A stretch of DNA of 64,000 nucleotides, from NCBI RefSeq assembly GCF_963677195.1, contig NZ_OY781918.1, positions 1,042,923-1,106,922 of the forward strand, in the 5' to 3' direction. Of the stretch, positions 18,147 to 27,898 are shown one piece after another. Under the pieces are notes generated by a model that worked only from the letters and a program-made list of their open reading frames with translations, ran no database searches and was not told the origin of the DNA. Position numbers and translations under genes: made by a program. Position 1 is the first letter of the stretch, and the number at the start of each line of letters is the position of its first letter. This stretch comes from an uncultured Marinifilum sp. Lineage in GTDB: Bacteria; Bacteroidota; Bacteroidia; Bacteroidales; Marinifilaceae.

Positions 18147-18509
18147 TTAATACACATTGGTCGTAAGAAGTACCAGAGTACATGCTCTTTCTGCTATAAT
18201 TCCCAAAATATCAAGCTGCTTTTCAAAATCAGGATTTTCTGTTCCCGGATTAAAAATCACTCTTCGGGGCTGTAAATCAATAATATACTGGTAATAGTTA
18301 GTTTGATTTTTTGCTGATACATATAAAGTAACAGTATCAACATCGGTATAAGGTACTTGCTGTTTTGTTATTTCATGATTAAAAAGCGTGCCAGGGCGAT
18401 TTCCCAACATATAAATTTCATGATTGTTGTTCAATAGTTTTTCAGCAGCTTTATAAGCGTAACGTTCCGGTTTTATGCTTGCGCCAATTATTAATGTTTT
18501 ATTTTTCAT
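18147..18509 (-). CDS. CoA-binding domain protein
   Basis: A 120-residue Rossmann-like protein. KTLIIGASIKPERYAYKAAEKLLNNNHEIYMLGNRPG, then a DTVTLYVSA strand and VIFNPGTENPDFE match the small CoA-binding (COG1832, succinyl-CoA ligase alpha N-domain-like) family. It is full length for this stand-alone form. Function is unknown. It sits in the cluster divergent from the Crp/Fnr gene. Confidence 0.82.
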   Translation of the reverse strand: MKNKTLIIGASIKPERYAYKAAEKLLNNNHEIYMLGNRPGTLFNHEITKQQVPYTDVDTVTLYVSAKNQTNYYQYIIDLQPRRVIFNPGTENPDFEKQLDILGIIAERACTLVLLTTNVY

Positions 18510-18538
18510 CTTGCTATAATAATTTTATTTGTTGCTAT

Positions 18539-18979
18539 TTATTTATTTATTGTACTTTTTAAAATGCCAGTGTTAATGGAAAAAAGTCTGTATTCTGTTG
18601 GATTAATCTCCAGTTCATCAATAATCCATTTCATGTTTGCCAATAAAAGCTCAAATACATTTTCAGTATCGTGCTTATGAATGGCAACGGGAATAAAATG
18701 TTGGTTAATCATTTTAATATTTATACCAAACTGTGGAGATACCAATACCTTAACCTTGTTTTTCTTTAGCAGTTTAATAATAGAATTTCCTTTTTCTTTA
18801 GAACCATGAATATGTTTTTCATCCACACTTTTATAATTATTTATTTGGTGTGATATCAGTGAAAACTCACCATTACAATATTCATAAATCAGATATTTAT
18901 CTACATCGCCAAAATGTTTTTTCTCAAATTTATTGGCACTGTTTACAGCAAAGGCAAATATTATTTTGGAATTATTCAT
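18539..18979 (-). CDS. NifX/NifB-like (dinitrogenase iron-molybdenum cofactor-type) protein
   Basis: A 146-residue protein of the NifX/NafY/MTH1175-like RNase H-type fold. It begins with a strand (KIIFAFAVNS) and the characteristic KHFGDVDKYLIYEY, with a later VKVLVSPQFG. These bind Fe-S or molybdenum-containing clusters or act as carriers. There is no nitrogenase here, so a stand-alone redox or cluster carrier role is likelier. It is first in its cluster, with a candidate promoter at 19027-19057. Confidence 0.68.
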   Translation of the reverse strand: MNNSKIIFAFAVNSANKFEKKHFGDVDKYLIYEYCNGEFSLISHQINNYKSVDEKHIHGSKEKGNSIIKLLKKNKVKVLVSPQFGINIKMINQHFIPVAIHKHDTENVFELLLANMKWIIDELEINPTEYRLFSINTGILKSTINK

Positions 18980-19026
18980 ACTAAAGCTTTTGTTATTTGT
19001 TTTTAATCCAGATAAGAATACTGATG

Positions 19027-19057
19027 CAAAAATATTTAGTGTGAGCTGTTAAGGCAA
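19027..19057 (-). promoter_or_regulatory. Candidate promoter of the NifX-to-DUF1847 cluster
   Basis: On the minus strand, TTG (19057-19055), a 20-base spacer and TATTTTTG (19034-19027) approximate the Bacteroidota consensus, about 48 bases before the start at 18979. Confidence 0.4.
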
Positions 19058-19145
19058 GAAAATAGAAGTGGGGTATATTGCCATTATAATTGAAATATGA
19101 TAGTTTTTTTATAATGATATAATAATTCTCTTTGGCTAAATTGTA

Positions 19146-19174
19146 TTGTTTTTATGAAACGATAATTACATTTG
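19146..19174 (+). promoter_or_regulatory. Promoter of the Crp/Fnr regulator gene
   Basis: TTG at 19146-19148, 18 bases, then TACATTTG at 19167-19174. The predicted start of transcription is about 20 bases before the TTG start codon at 19204, which supports that codon. Confidence 0.55.
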
Positions 19175-19203
19175 TAGTATTCCCACACTAAAAATCAATT
19201 AAT

Positions 19204-19884
19204 TTGGATTCTAAAAATAACAATAGCCAAAGCAAGCCCGATTGTTTTCAATCATTGGGATTAGCTGATTTGCAAATGGTTAATAAAAGGAGAAAACAGT
19301 TAACCTTTTTTAAAGATGAAATGCTTTTTAAGCAGGATGCTCTTGCTCCTCATGTATTATTTGTGAATAAAGGATTGGTTCGTGTATATCTTCAAACCAG
19401 TAAAAACAAGCAAATAAATATTCGTATAGCTAAACAAGGCGATTTAATGGCTTTCTCTTCTATTTTCGGACGGGAAACTTATTTGTACTCGGCCATAGCT
19501 TTAAAAGATTCTCAAATTTGCATGGTTGACAAGCAAGCATTAAAAGAGTTATTGTTGAAAAATTCGGATTTTGCAATGCGAATTAATTCTAAAAACTGCA
19601 GTAACGAGAGCAGATATATTAACATTATTCAAAACATTTCATACAAGCAAATGCGAGGAAAATTAGCTTCTGCTTTATTGTATTTATCTTCCGATGAGTT
19701 TAAGGATGAGGATGTTTATGAGTACTTAACTCGCCAAAATATTGCCGATTTTGCATCAATTAGTGTTGAAAGTGCAGTAAAATTTATTAAAGAATTCGAG
19801 AAGGAGAATATTATTTCGCTTAATGGGAAAAAAATTGTAATTGAGGATATAAAAACATTAGAAGAAATAAATCAGAGAGGTTAA
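19204..19884 (+). CDS. Crp/Fnr-family transcriptional regulator
   Basis: A 226-residue regulator with an N-terminal cyclic-nucleotide-binding-like beta roll (residues about 28-120) and a C-terminal winged helix (LTRQNIADFASISVESAVKFIKEFEKENIISLNGKKIVIED). Translation likely starts at TTG 19204; the first in-frame ATG is 24 codons later and would cut into the conserved start of the domain. The N-terminus lacks the Fnr-type four-cysteine cluster, so sensing is not of the FNR Fe-S kind. It is divergent from the NifX-to-DUF1847 cluster and precedes a globin relic, which suggests redox or NO/sulfur-responsive control. Confidence 0.8.
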   Translation: MDSKNNNSQSKPDCFQSLGLADLQMVNKRRKQLTFFKDEMLFKQDALAPHVLFVNKGLVRVYLQTSKNKQINIRIAKQGDLMAFSSIFGRETYLYSAIALKDSQICMVDKQALKELLLKNSDFAMRINSKNCSNESRYINIIQNISYKQMRGKLASALLYLSSDEFKDEDVYEYLTRQNIADFASISVESAVKFIKEFEKENIISLNGKKIVIEDIKTLEEINQRG

Positions 19885-19992
19885 GCTTTTAAGGGGTTTT
19901 GATAATATACTGTAAATTATATATTTTTTTGTAGAATTAACAAGCTCTATAAATCTGGTAGTTTTATATAATTAGGTAAATATTAGCAAGAA

Positions 19993-20582
19993 ATGGAATT
20001 AAAAATAAGCGATTATCAGTTTGGAGAAAGACCTGAGGTAACAAGACCTAAGCCCGAGGTTTTAACAATTTTAGGGGAGAGTGGTATTAGAAAATTAGTT
20101 GATGATCATTATAATTTGCTTAAGAATAGTGATTATAGTCCTTTGTTTCCGCAAGAAGAAGAGGAAACATCAAAACTCTCAGTAATAAAACAGAGAATTA
20201 AAGCTGCTGATGATTTATTCTCAACGGCAGTATCCGCAACCTGTTGAGGCAATATTCAATTGGTTAATTGAAAAAACGATATTCAAAAAGCTAGTAAAGT
20301 CAGATCTACAAAAGGATTAATGATACATACTTTTGGCAATTGCGATCATCAGATTTTTTTATTCAGATATTAGGTGGTCCTGAATATTTTAACCAAAACA
20401 GAGGACAACCAAAACTAATTTATCGTCATTCTAATTTTAAAATCACTAAAAAGGCAAGAATAGTTTGGCTGGAATGTTACCAGCAGCTGTTGCCAAAATT
20501 AAATTTATCAGAAGAATTAATTCTTTCTTACTGGAATTATTTAAATGTTTTTTCTTTTTGGATGGTAAATTCGGAGGAATAG
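19993..20582 (+). pseudogene. Truncated-haemoglobin gene disrupted by an IS982 transposase fragment
   Basis: The first part (19993-20162) encodes LTILGESGIRKLVDDHYNLLKNSDYSPLFPQEEEE, the start of a group II/III truncated globin. Bases about 20163-20337 are instead a damaged piece of IS982 transposase. From 20340 the globin resumes as RSSDFFIQILGGPEYFNQNRGQPK, IYRHSNFKITKKARIVWLE and FSFWMV, the conserved distal half. The reading frame is broken twice, so the protein cannot be made whole. Position behind the Crp/Fnr gene suggests a lost NO- or O2-handling function. Confidence 0.87.
20163..20337 (+). mobile_element. Internal fragment of an IS982-family transposase
   Basis: It is nearly identical to parts of 46653-46871 in the intact element. 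Relative to that copy it lacks about 40 bases after AAACTCTCAG, 8 bases near ATCC/GCAACCTG and 1 base in AAACGAT. It has no terminal repeats, so it is not a simple transposition product. Confidence 0.85.
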
Positions 20583-20684
20583 TTGCAGGAATATTGCATT
20601 TGTATAAAAATGCTTTTGATATTTACTTAATTAAATATGGGCGTGGGTGTTTTGTTTTATTTCGAGAAAAATCATAAAACAAAA

Positions 20685-20711
20685 AAAGAGATCTTTATGG
20701 CAGATCTCTTT
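20685..20711. terminator. Bidirectional terminator
   Basis: AAAGAGATCT and AGATCTCTTT form a perfect 10-bp stem with a 7-base loop, with A-rich sequence on the left and T-rich on the right, between the globin relic and the convergent TM2 gene. Confidence 0.75.
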
Positions 20712-20720
20712 AAGAATACT

Positions 20721-20945
20721 TTAGTTTTTTATATATAATCCGTCGCCGTCTTTAAAGCTGCCAACAGCTATAATAATAAAGTCGATAAGAGTCCAAATTC
20801 CTAATCCCCCTAAAGTTAATAACATTAAAACACCGGTTCCTATTTTGCCAGCATAAAAGCGATGTACTCCTAGTCCACCCAAAAAGAAGCATAATAATAG
20901 CATTGCAACAAAGTTTTTTTCGCTTTTTTGATTTACGATTTCCAT
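20721..20945 (-). CDS. TM2 domain membrane protein
   Basis: A 74-residue protein that is essentially one TM2 domain: a cytosolic start, a first span (FVAMLLLCFFLGGLGVHRFYAGK, with the conserved GxHRFYxGK turn) and a second span (GVLMLLTLGGLGIWTLIDFIII) ending in a short polar tail. TM2 proteins are widespread small membrane proteins of unknown role. It is a single-gene unit. Confidence 0.88.
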   Translation of the reverse strand: MEIVNQKSEKNFVAMLLLCFFLGGLGVHRFYAGKIGTGVLMLLTLGGLGIWTLIDFIIIAVGSFKDGDGLYIKN

Positions 20946-21023
20946 AATTTACGATTTGTACGTGTTAAATAATTGGGAAAAATAGTAAAAATAACTACTA
21001 ATCATATCATAAATGCAAAAAAA

Positions 21024-21047
21024 AGCTACTGATAATTACCAGTAGCT
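21024..21047 (-). terminator. Terminator of the ftsX-queA operon
   Basis: AGCTACTG / CAGTAGCT, an 8-bp stem with an 8-base loop. Read on the minus strand it is followed by a T-rich tract (21023-21017). Confidence 0.7.
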
Positions 21048-21069
21048 CTTTGTTTAAAAAAAATATCTT

Positions 21070-22119
21070 TTAGATGATTAGCATTGCATCACCATAAGTT
21101 CCAAATCTGTATTTTTCTTTAATGGCTTCTTGGTAAGCAGCCATTACATTATCGTATCCTCCAAATGCACAAGCCATCATCATTAAAGTCGAAAGTGGCA
21201 GGTGAAAATTAGTAATCATTCTGTTAGGTACATGAAAATCGTAAGGAGGGAAAATAAATTTATTGGTCCATCCTTCGTAAGGTTTTAAGGTACCCATTGT
21301 AGATACCGAACTTTCCAGAGTACGCATTACAGTAGTTCCAACTGCGCAAACATTTTTCTTCTTTTTCTTAGCAGCATTTACTTTTTCAACAGCTTCGTCT
21401 TCAATAAAGATTTGCTCCGAATCCATTTTGTGCTTGGTTAAATCTTCAACGTCAACATTTCTAAAGTTACCCAAACCAACATGAAGGGTTACTTCTGCAA
21501 AGTCTACTCCTTTAATTTCCAAGCGTTTCATTAATTCGCGGCTAAAGTGCATTCCTGCAGTAGGAGCAGCAACGGCGCCTTCGTGCTTAGCAAAAATTGT
21601 TTGGTAACGTTCTGCATCTTCTGGTTCTACCGAGCGATCGATAAATTTAGGAAGAGGAGTTTCTCCTAATCCGAAAAGTGTCTTTTTAAAATCTTCGTAA
21701 GGACCATCGTAAAGAAAACGTAAGGTTCTACCTCTTGAGGTTGTATTATCTATTACTTCGGCTACCAACAAATCGTCATCACCAAAATAAAGTTTATTAC
21801 CGATTCTGATTTTACGAGCAGGATCAACCAAAACGTCCCATAATCGTTGTTCACGATTTAATTCTCTCAACAAAAATACTTCAATTTCTGCTCCGGTTTT
21901 TTCTTTATTTCCGTATAAACGAGCAGGAAATACCTTGGTATTGTTAAACACCATCACATCTTCATCGTCGAAATATTCGATCAAATCTTTAAAGATTTTG
22001 TGTTCAATTTCTCCCGTATCTTTGTGAAGTACCATTAAGCGAGACTCATCTCTGTTATAGGCTGGATGTAAAGCAATAAGTTCTGTAGGTAATTTATACT
22101 TAAACTTAGATAACTTCAT
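21070..22119 (-). CDS. queA: S-adenosylmethionine:tRNA ribosyltransferase-isomerase
   Basis: A 349-residue full-length QueA, which transfers and isomerises the ribose of SAM to 7-aminomethyl-7-deazaguanine in tRNA to make epoxyqueuosine. Recognisable segments are [48 protein letters not shown] and [17 protein letters not shown]. It is last in a conserved Bacteroidota run after truB, with an 82-base gap. Confidence 0.95.
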   Translation of the reverse strand: MKLSKFKYKLPTELIALHPAYNRDESRLMVLHKDTGEIEHKIFKDLIEYFDDEDVMVFNNTKVFPARLYGNKEKTGAEIEVFLLRELNREQRLWDVLVDPARKIRIGNKLYFGDDDLLVAEVIDNTTSRGRTLRFLYDGPYEDFKKTLFGLGETPLPKFIDRSVEPEDAERYQTIFAKHEGAVAAPTAGMHFSRELMKRLEIKGVDFAEVTLHVGLGNFRNVDVEDLTKHKMDSEQIFIEDEAVEKVNAAKKKKKNVCAVGTTVMRTLESSVSTMGTLKPYEGWTNKFIFPPYDFHVPNRMITNFHLPLSTLMMMACAFGGYDNVMAAYQEAIKEKYRFGTYGDAMLII

Positions 22120-22201
22120 AAGGCTGACTGACTTTTATGTTATATTTTTTGATAATCGGAAAGTGCAAAGCTCTCCTTTTTACGAAAAAGTTGCAAGATA
22201 G

Positions 22202-22906
22202 TTATAAATTTTCTAAGAATTTTATAAAATCTTCAATTTCAATAGCATCGTCGATCTTAAAATCGCCGATTTGAGTGCGCTGCAGTGCTGTTAAATGTGC
22301 ACCACTTTTTAATGCTTGCCCAATATCACGGGCTAAGGCTCTTATATAAGTTCCTTTGCTACAGACTACTCTTATTTTTAAAATATTTTTTTCAAATTCT
22401 AAAATTTCGATATCATCTATAACAAGTGTCTTTTTTTTAATCTCAACTTCCTCACCTTTTCGGGCATATTCGTAGGCACGTTTTCCATTTACTTTTACTG
22501 CCGAATAATCTGGGGGGCGTTGTTCTATGGTTCCAATAAATCCTTTTAGTACTTCGCTAAGCAATTCTTGATTAATGTGTTGAGTTGGGTGTTCCTGATC
22601 TATTTCTGTTTCAAGATCGAATGATGGCGTTGTTGCCCCTAATTGCAGTGTAGCAATGTACTCTTTTACTTGTGACTGATAAGTTTCGATTTGTTTGGTA
22701 TATTTTCCAACACAAACAATCATTAAACCAGTTGCTAAAGGATCTAAAGTTCCGGCATGTCCAACCTTAATTTTTTTCACACGGAGTTTATGCTTGATTT
22801 TGTGTTTTATTTTGTTCACCAAATCAAACGATGTCCATTCGTAAGGTTTATTCAGAAGAATAAATGCTCCTTGTTGAAAATCATTATCGGTCTCGAATCT
22901 AATCAT
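22202..22906 (-). CDS. truB: tRNA pseudouridine(55) synthase
   Basis: A 234-residue TruB that makes pseudouridine 55 in the T-loop of tRNA. It opens with LLNKPYEWTSFDLVNKIK and has the catalytic motif HAGTLDPLATG, whose Asp is the nucleophile. The short form lacks a long C-terminal PUA region, as usual in Bacteroidota. It lies 38 bases after uppP in the same direction. Confidence 0.95.
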   Translation of the reverse strand: MIRFETDNDFQQGAFILLNKPYEWTSFDLVNKIKHKIKHKLRVKKIKVGHAGTLDPLATGLMIVCVGKYTKQIETYQSQVKEYIATLQLGATTPSFDLETEIDQEHPTQHINQELLSEVLKGFIGTIEQRPPDYSAVKVNGKRAYEYARKGEEVEIKKKTLVIDDIEILEFEKNILKIRVVCSKGTYIRALARDIGQALKSGAHLTALQRTQIGDFKIDDAIEIEDFIKFLENL

Positions 22907-22944
22907 CTACAGTTAATTTTTAAAAGAGAGTTCCTCTTTTTTAA

Positions 22945-23733
22945 TTAGCCTGCAAAAATAGCAAATACTCCGATAATTAGGCAATAAATTGCAAAATAGA
23001 TTAGTTTACCTTTTTTTACCAATTTTATCATCCAGCTGCAAGCTAGTAATCCCGACAGAAAAGCAGCAAGGAAACCAACAATTAAAGGGGTTGCTTCCAA
23101 AGATCCAGTTGATGTAAATTCACCACTTAAAAGGCTTAAAATATTTTCGCCAATAATGGGTACCAAAACCATAAGGAAGGAGAATTTAGCGATATCGGCT
23201 TTTTTATTGCCCAACAATAAGCCTGTTGCAATTGTTGCTCCCGAACGAGAAATACCTGGAAGAATAGCACAGGTTTGAGCCAAACCTATTATAAAAGCAT
23301 CCTTAAAAGAGATTTCTTTGTCTTTCTGTTTTGCGTAATAGGTAAAGCCTAATAATGTAGCTGTTATTAACAACATACAACCTACCAGCAAAAGAATTTT
23401 ACTGTTATCGAATAGGGCCGATACTTCATCTTTAAAAAATACACCTACAATTCCGATTGGAATCATCGAAACAGCAATTTTAGCGATATATTGTGTCGAT
23501 TCGTTCCATTCAAAACTTAGAACATCGGTAAACAAAGCCATTATATCTTTTCGAAATACAATTATTGTACTAAGCACAGTTGCGCCATGAACAATTACTG
23601 TAAATGCAAGATTATTTTCGGCATTTACGCCTAAAAGGGCTTTTCCCAATTCAAGATGACCACTGCTGCTAACAGGCAAAAATTCGGTAAGTCCCTGGAG
23701 TATTCCAAGAATTAGGGCTTCTATCCAAGTCAT
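22945..23733 (-). CDS. uppP: Undecaprenyl-diphosphate phosphatase
   Basis: A 262-residue integral membrane enzyme that recycles undecaprenyl diphosphate for peptidoglycan and surface-polymer synthesis. It has the catalytic signatures [20 protein letters not shown] at the N-terminus and [17 protein letters not shown] in the middle, plus about eight hydrophobic spans. It sits between DUF3098 and truB, the usual order in this phylum. Confidence 0.95.
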   Translation of the reverse strand: MTWIEALILGILQGLTEFLPVSSSGHLELGKALLGVNAENNLAFTVIVHGATVLSTIIVFRKDIMALFTDVLSFEWNESTQYIAKIAVSMIPIGIVGVFFKDEVSALFDNSKILLLVGCMLLITATLLGFTYYAKQKDKEISFKDAFIIGLAQTCAILPGISRSGATIATGLLLGNKKADIAKFSFLMVLVPIIGENILSLLSGEFTSTGSLEATPLIVGFLAAFLSGLLACSWMIKLVKKGKLIYFAIYCLIIGVFAIFAG

Positions 23734-23848
23734 ATTAAGTAAATGAGTGAAATTGTGATTTTGTGGATTTGTAAGTCAGAAAATTAGTGAATTCGTAATT
23801 TAAAAATAACATGAGTATACTTCTTAAATCCACGAAATCATAGATTTA

Positions 23849-24094
23849 CTAATTCGAATTTTTTGGCTTTTTCATAATGGCATAAATTTCGAATGCAAAG
23901 CCGAAAAGTACAACCAAAGGAGCGAGAGTAATTCGTCTAAAACTAAATATACTTTCGTCAAATACGTTTGGATCGTCGGAACCGCCACCCATCATTAATA
24001 AGAATCCGATAATGATGATTGCAAATCCTATTATAATTAGTTTGTAGTTCTCTTTTCCAAGAGCAAAACCAGGTTTATTATCTCGTTTATTCAT
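23849..24094 (-). CDS. DUF3098 membrane protein
   Basis: About 81 residues from the ATG at 24094; an in-frame ATG at 24124 would add ten residues and is less likely because the family starts near the NKPGFALGKENYK segment. Two membrane spans flank a loop with GGGSDDPNVFDESIFSFRRI. DUF3098 is a small Bacteroidota protein nearly always found between ftsX and uppP, so it may aid cell-envelope or division functions. Confidence 0.85.
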   Translation of the reverse strand: MNKRDNKPGFALGKENYKLIIIGFAIIIIGFLLMMGGGSDDPNVFDESIFSFRRITLAPLVVLFGFAFEIYAIMKKPKNSN

Positions 24095-24218
24095 GTTTCC
24101 AAAATTTTTCAAAAGCAAGCTCAAAAGTACAATAAAGTATTTGTAATGCCTAGTTTATTTAATAGTACTTGTAGCTTATAAAAATGAGTTATGTTGTTAT
24201 TATCTTACAGATTTTAAT

Positions 24219-25091
24219 TTAATAAAGCGATCGGGATTCGAGACTTAAATATTTATTAACTGCAAAAAGTGTAGAAATCCATGTAATTAGTATTCCTAAC
24301 AGAATGATTAACAAAAACAGTATGCCTACCATTTCAACATTGCTAAAGCTTATAACCTGACTTAATTCTTTTTGCGATAAGTAAATAACACCAGAAAGCA
24401 TTGAGTTTGCTATTAAAGCTCCTAGAATTCCATGTAAGAGACTTTTTCCCATAAATGGTTTTCTAATAAATCCGCGTGTAGCGCCTACCAATTGCATGGT
24501 GTTAATAATAAGTCGCTGAGAATAAATAGATAAGCGAATGGTGTTGTTAATTAGAGTAAATGAGATGACGAATAATAATCCGCTAAAAGCGAGAATAATT
24601 AAACTAATGCGTTTTACATTTTCATTTACTAAATGAACCAGCGATTTTTGGTAGTAAACTTCCTGAACCTGATTGTATCTTGTAAAATCTTTTTCGATAA
24701 ATGCAATGCTATCCGGATTGGCATATTCTGCATATAATTTTACATCTATGGTTGCTTTTAGAGGATTGTAACCAAGAAATGAAATAAAATCTTCGCCCAA
24801 TTCTTTTTGTAGTTCTTTGGCAGCAGTTTCCTTAGCTACAAATTCGGTTGCTTTAACATATTCGGTTGCATCCAGAGTTTTTTGAAGTTTTCTTATTTCA
24901 ACTTCTTTAACATTATCTTTTAAAATAATTGAGACTCCGATATTTTCCTTTACGTAATTAGATAACTGATTAGCATTTAATATCAGTAAACCCATTAGGC
25001 CTAACATAAATAGTACCAGCGATATACTGATAACTGAAGTGATGTATGAGGAGCGGAGTCGGCGTTTTGTGCCTTTTTCTTTGTATGCCAT
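24219..25091 (-). CDS. ftsX: Cell division protein, FtsX-like permease
   Basis: A 290-residue protein with one N-terminal span, an extracytoplasmic domain (about residues 45-165) and three C-terminal spans, the FtsX layout. The motif NTMQLVGATRGFIRKPFMGKSLLHGILGA is the cytoplasmic loop that contacts FtsE. With FtsE it controls cell-wall hydrolases at division. ftsE is not adjacent. First gene of the block down to queA. Confidence 0.92.
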   Translation of the reverse strand: MAYKEKGTKRRLRSSYITSVISISLVLFMLGLMGLLILNANQLSNYVKENIGVSIILKDNVKEVEIRKLQKTLDATEYVKATEFVAKETAAKELQKELGEDFISFLGYNPLKATIDVKLYAEYANPDSIAFIEKDFTRYNQVQEVYYQKSLVHLVNENVKRISLIILAFSGLLFVISFTLINNTIRLSIYSQRLIINTMQLVGATRGFIRKPFMGKSLLHGILGALIANSMLSGVIYLSQKELSQVISFSNVEMVGILFLLIILLGILITWISTLFAVNKYLSLESRSLY

Positions 25092-25347
25092 TTATAAGCG
25101 TGTTTAAACTTTACAAAATATGCAAGTTGATTGGTCACTTGCGAAAATACAATTTTTCTACAAAAGAAGGAAGTTTAAACCTTCAAGTTTCAATCTTGAG
25201 ATTTTAAAAATAAAATAATGCTTATAAATACTTGTGCTAAGTTAACATTCAGTTTTACTGATTCATAAAATTTCTTATTCAATTATTTGCTCAATCCTTT
25301 TTTGTTAGATTTGTATGAAAATTCACCGCTAAATACAAAAAGTTAAA

Positions 25348-26820
25348 TTGGGAATTATACGTCAACAAACCATTAAAGGATCGTTTATATCTTATTTAGG
25401 AGCTATTTTAGGTTTTATAAATACTGGTATTTTGCTGCCAAGGTTTTTCGAAGCCGATCAAATTGGTTTACTCAACTGGATTGGACCAATGGCGACTATT
25501 GTGGCTCAGTTTTCTTCTTTAGGATTTAACAATGTTACAGCACGCTTGTTTCCGTATTTTAGAAACGAGAACCGAAATCATAACGGATATCTTTTTATTC
25601 TATTTTGGGTAGGAATGGCAGGTTTTGCACTAGCTTTAGTTAGCTATTTTATTTTGCAACCTGTTGCTGTTAATGCATATCAGGATGCTTCGCCATTGTA
25701 TCTCGATTATTTAGTTTACCTTATTCCATTGGTGTTTTTTACATTATTTTACAATTTATTCGACAGCTATAATCGTGTAATGTACGATGCTGTTTCGGGT
25801 ACTTTTTTCAGGGATATTGTATTTAAAATATTAAACCTTACAATTATATTGCTGTTTTGGCAGAATGTTATTGACTTTTCGCAATTTGTTCTTTTTTATG
25901 TAATTGCTTATTGTTCGCCTACTGTATTTTTATTTTTGCTTTTATGGTTTAGGGGGCAAATATCTTTTGCATCTAATTTAAAATTCATTCGCCCGAATTT
26001 AAAAAAGTCCATGATTAGTGTTGCTTTGTATGGAATTGTAAATGGCTTAAGCGATAAGCTTGCCAATCATATCGATAAAATTATGATTGTAAGTGCTGTC
26101 GGACTTGGTGCAAATGGTATTTATGCAACTATGGCTAATTTTGGGGTTTTGGTATCGATGCCAGCACGAACTTTACGAAAAATTGCCAGTACGGTAATTG
26201 CCGAAGCATGGAAAAAGAAAGATTTAAAAACTATTGCTCAGATTTATTCACAAAGTGGATTGCATCAATTTATGGTAGGATGCCTTTTATTTATTGGTAT
26301 TTGGGTAAATATTGATAATATACTTGAGATTGTAAGCTATAAATTTATTGATGGTAAATATGTTATTCTGTTTATAGGAATTGGCCATGTAATTCAAATG
26401 CTTTCGGGCGTAAGTGGAGTAATACTTCAATCTTCGCCATACTATAAAATGCAGACAGTATTTATTAGTATTTATGGTGTTTTAGTAATAATCACCAATA
26501 TTATTATGATTCCTATATGGGGAATTAACGGAGCGGCTATTGCTTCTGTTTCAGCAACTTTTATTTTTAATTTACTAAAATATTTGTTCTTGCTTAAAAA
26601 ATATAAACTACAACCTTTTAATTATAAGTATCTATTGGTCATATTAATTTCTTTAATAGCCTATTATTCAGGCTATATATTGCCAAAACAAGATTGGTTT
26701 GCTGTTGATATTGTATTGCGTTCAGTTATAGTTGCTGCTTTGTATTTACTGTTATCTTTTGTTTTTAAGATATCAGTAGATTTTAATTATTTTGTGAAAA
26801 AAATAGTTGGAATAAAATAA
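25348..26820 (+). CDS. Polysaccharide flippase (MATE/Wzx-like)
   Basis: A 490-residue protein with 12-14 hydrophobic spans. It matches the oligosaccharide flippase family (QQTIKGSFISYLGAILGFINTGILLPRFF start; ATMANFGVLVSMPARTL; IPIWGINGAAIASVSA). Such proteins move lipid-linked glycans across the inner membrane. The start is TTG at 25348, because the frame is open only a little upstream and no ATG fits. TAGATTTG at 25307 with TTTG at 25287 is a possible promoter with a short spacer (16). It faces the surface-polymer genes, ending 9 bases from the acyltransferase. Confidence 0.82.
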   Translation: MGIIRQQTIKGSFISYLGAILGFINTGILLPRFFEADQIGLLNWIGPMATIVAQFSSLGFNNVTARLFPYFRNENRNHNGYLFILFWVGMAGFALALVSYFILQPVAVNAYQDASPLYLDYLVYLIPLVFFTLFYNLFDSYNRVMYDAVSGTFFRDIVFKILNLTIILLFWQNVIDFSQFVLFYVIAYCSPTVFLFLLLWFRGQISFASNLKFIRPNLKKSMISVALYGIVNGLSDKLANHIDKIMIVSAVGLGANGIYATMANFGVLVSMPARTLRKIASTVIAEAWKKKDLKTIAQIYSQSGLHQFMVGCLLFIGIWVNIDNILEIVSYKFIDGKYVILFIGIGHVIQMLSGVSGVILQSSPYYKMQTVFISIYGVLVIITNIIMIPIWGINGAAIASVSATFIFNLLKYLFLLKKYKLQPFNYKYLLVILISLIAYYSGYILPKQDWFAVDIVLRSVIVAALYLLLSFVFKISVDFNYFVKKIVGIK

Positions 26821-26829
26821 GTTATTGAA

Positions 26830-27711
26830 TTAGTGGCATATTTCATGTTCCTGTTTTTTCAATTTCCATCTTTTATGGCTCCACAACCAGTCTTCAGGTT
26901 TGTTACGAATTTGCTCTTCAAGCAATTTTGTATGTTTTTTGGTAATACTACCATATTTAGCATTGCGGGGATTTTCTTCAATAATTTTTAATTCAACATC
27001 GTAATATCCTCTTTTAACTCTTGTGATATAAAGAAATACAACGGCATAATCGTAATCGACAGCATATTTTTCTGTTCCAAACATTACAGCAGTGTCCTGA
27101 TTTAAAAACTTTGTCCAAAACAGGTTTTTCTTTTTTCTATTGGGAGATTGATCACAGCCAAAACCAACCAGATAGCCTTTGTCTTTTTTCTGTTCTAAAA
27201 AATCTTTTGTAGCAAGTTTAGGAACCAATTGTAATCCAGATTTCGATCGGGTTTCTCTAAATTTTCTATCGAAAAATTTGTTCGTAAGAGGTTTGTATAT
27301 CGCACTTGTTTTGTGTTTTAATGATCCGGCAAGTCCGGTAGCTACCATTTCCCAATTGCTATAATGTCCAAAAGCCAGAACTATACTTTTCTTTTTTGCA
27401 AATAGATGATCAAGAGCATTAGGATTAATTATTCTACATCTTTTTTCAGCCTCTTTTGCGCTCATGCTAAAACACTTAATGCTTTCAACTATAAGGTCGC
27501 AGAAAAATCGATTAAATGCTTTGGTAATTGCTTTATGTTCTTTACTGTCTTTTTCGGGAAATGAGTTTTGTATGTTTTTAAGAATTAGTTTTTTCCGATA
27601 TCTAATTACATAATTATTTAATACAAATAAAATATCTGAAATTAGATATAACACTCCCATAGGAAGTAAAGAAAGAGGTTTTAAAAACAGGTAATATAGT
27701 ATTCTGGTCAT
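26830..27711 (-). CDS. Lysophospholipid/lipid A acyltransferase (LpxL/HtrB-like)
   Basis: A 293-residue membrane-associated acyltransferase. The N-terminus has a hydrophobic segment. The catalytic HX4E motif is seen in LAFGHYSNWE (near residue 118), followed by AIYKPLTNKFFDRKFRETRSKSG and GFGCDQSPNRKK. The ending PEDWLWSHKRWK is typical. It adds a secondary acyl chain to lipid A or a related lipid. It ends convergently with the flippase and lies downstream of the surface-polymer cluster. Confidence 0.88.
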   Translation of the reverse strand: MTRILYYLFLKPLSLLPMGVLYLISDILFVLNNYVIRYRKKLILKNIQNSFPEKDSKEHKAITKAFNRFFCDLIVESIKCFSMSAKEAEKRCRIINPNALDHLFAKKKSIVLAFGHYSNWEMVATGLAGSLKHKTSAIYKPLTNKFFDRKFRETRSKSGLQLVPKLATKDFLEQKKDKGYLVGFGCDQSPNRKKKNLFWTKFLNQDTAVMFGTEKYAVDYDYAVVFLYITRVKRGYYDVELKIIEENPRNAKYGSITKKHTKLLEEQIRNKPEDWLWSHKRWKLKKQEHEICH

Positions 27712-27898
27712 GCAAAGTTATTAGTAGTTTTGCACAAATATACAAGCATACATATAAAAACAAAGCTCTTACTAATTCTCTTTGACAAAAGGAAAATATT
27801 GACAAAACCAAGCTTAACTTTTTTTAAAAAATAGTAGTAGTTGTTTTTTGGTAATTAGTTAGTTAATGATTTTAATGTAAATAGGAGATATTAATTTC

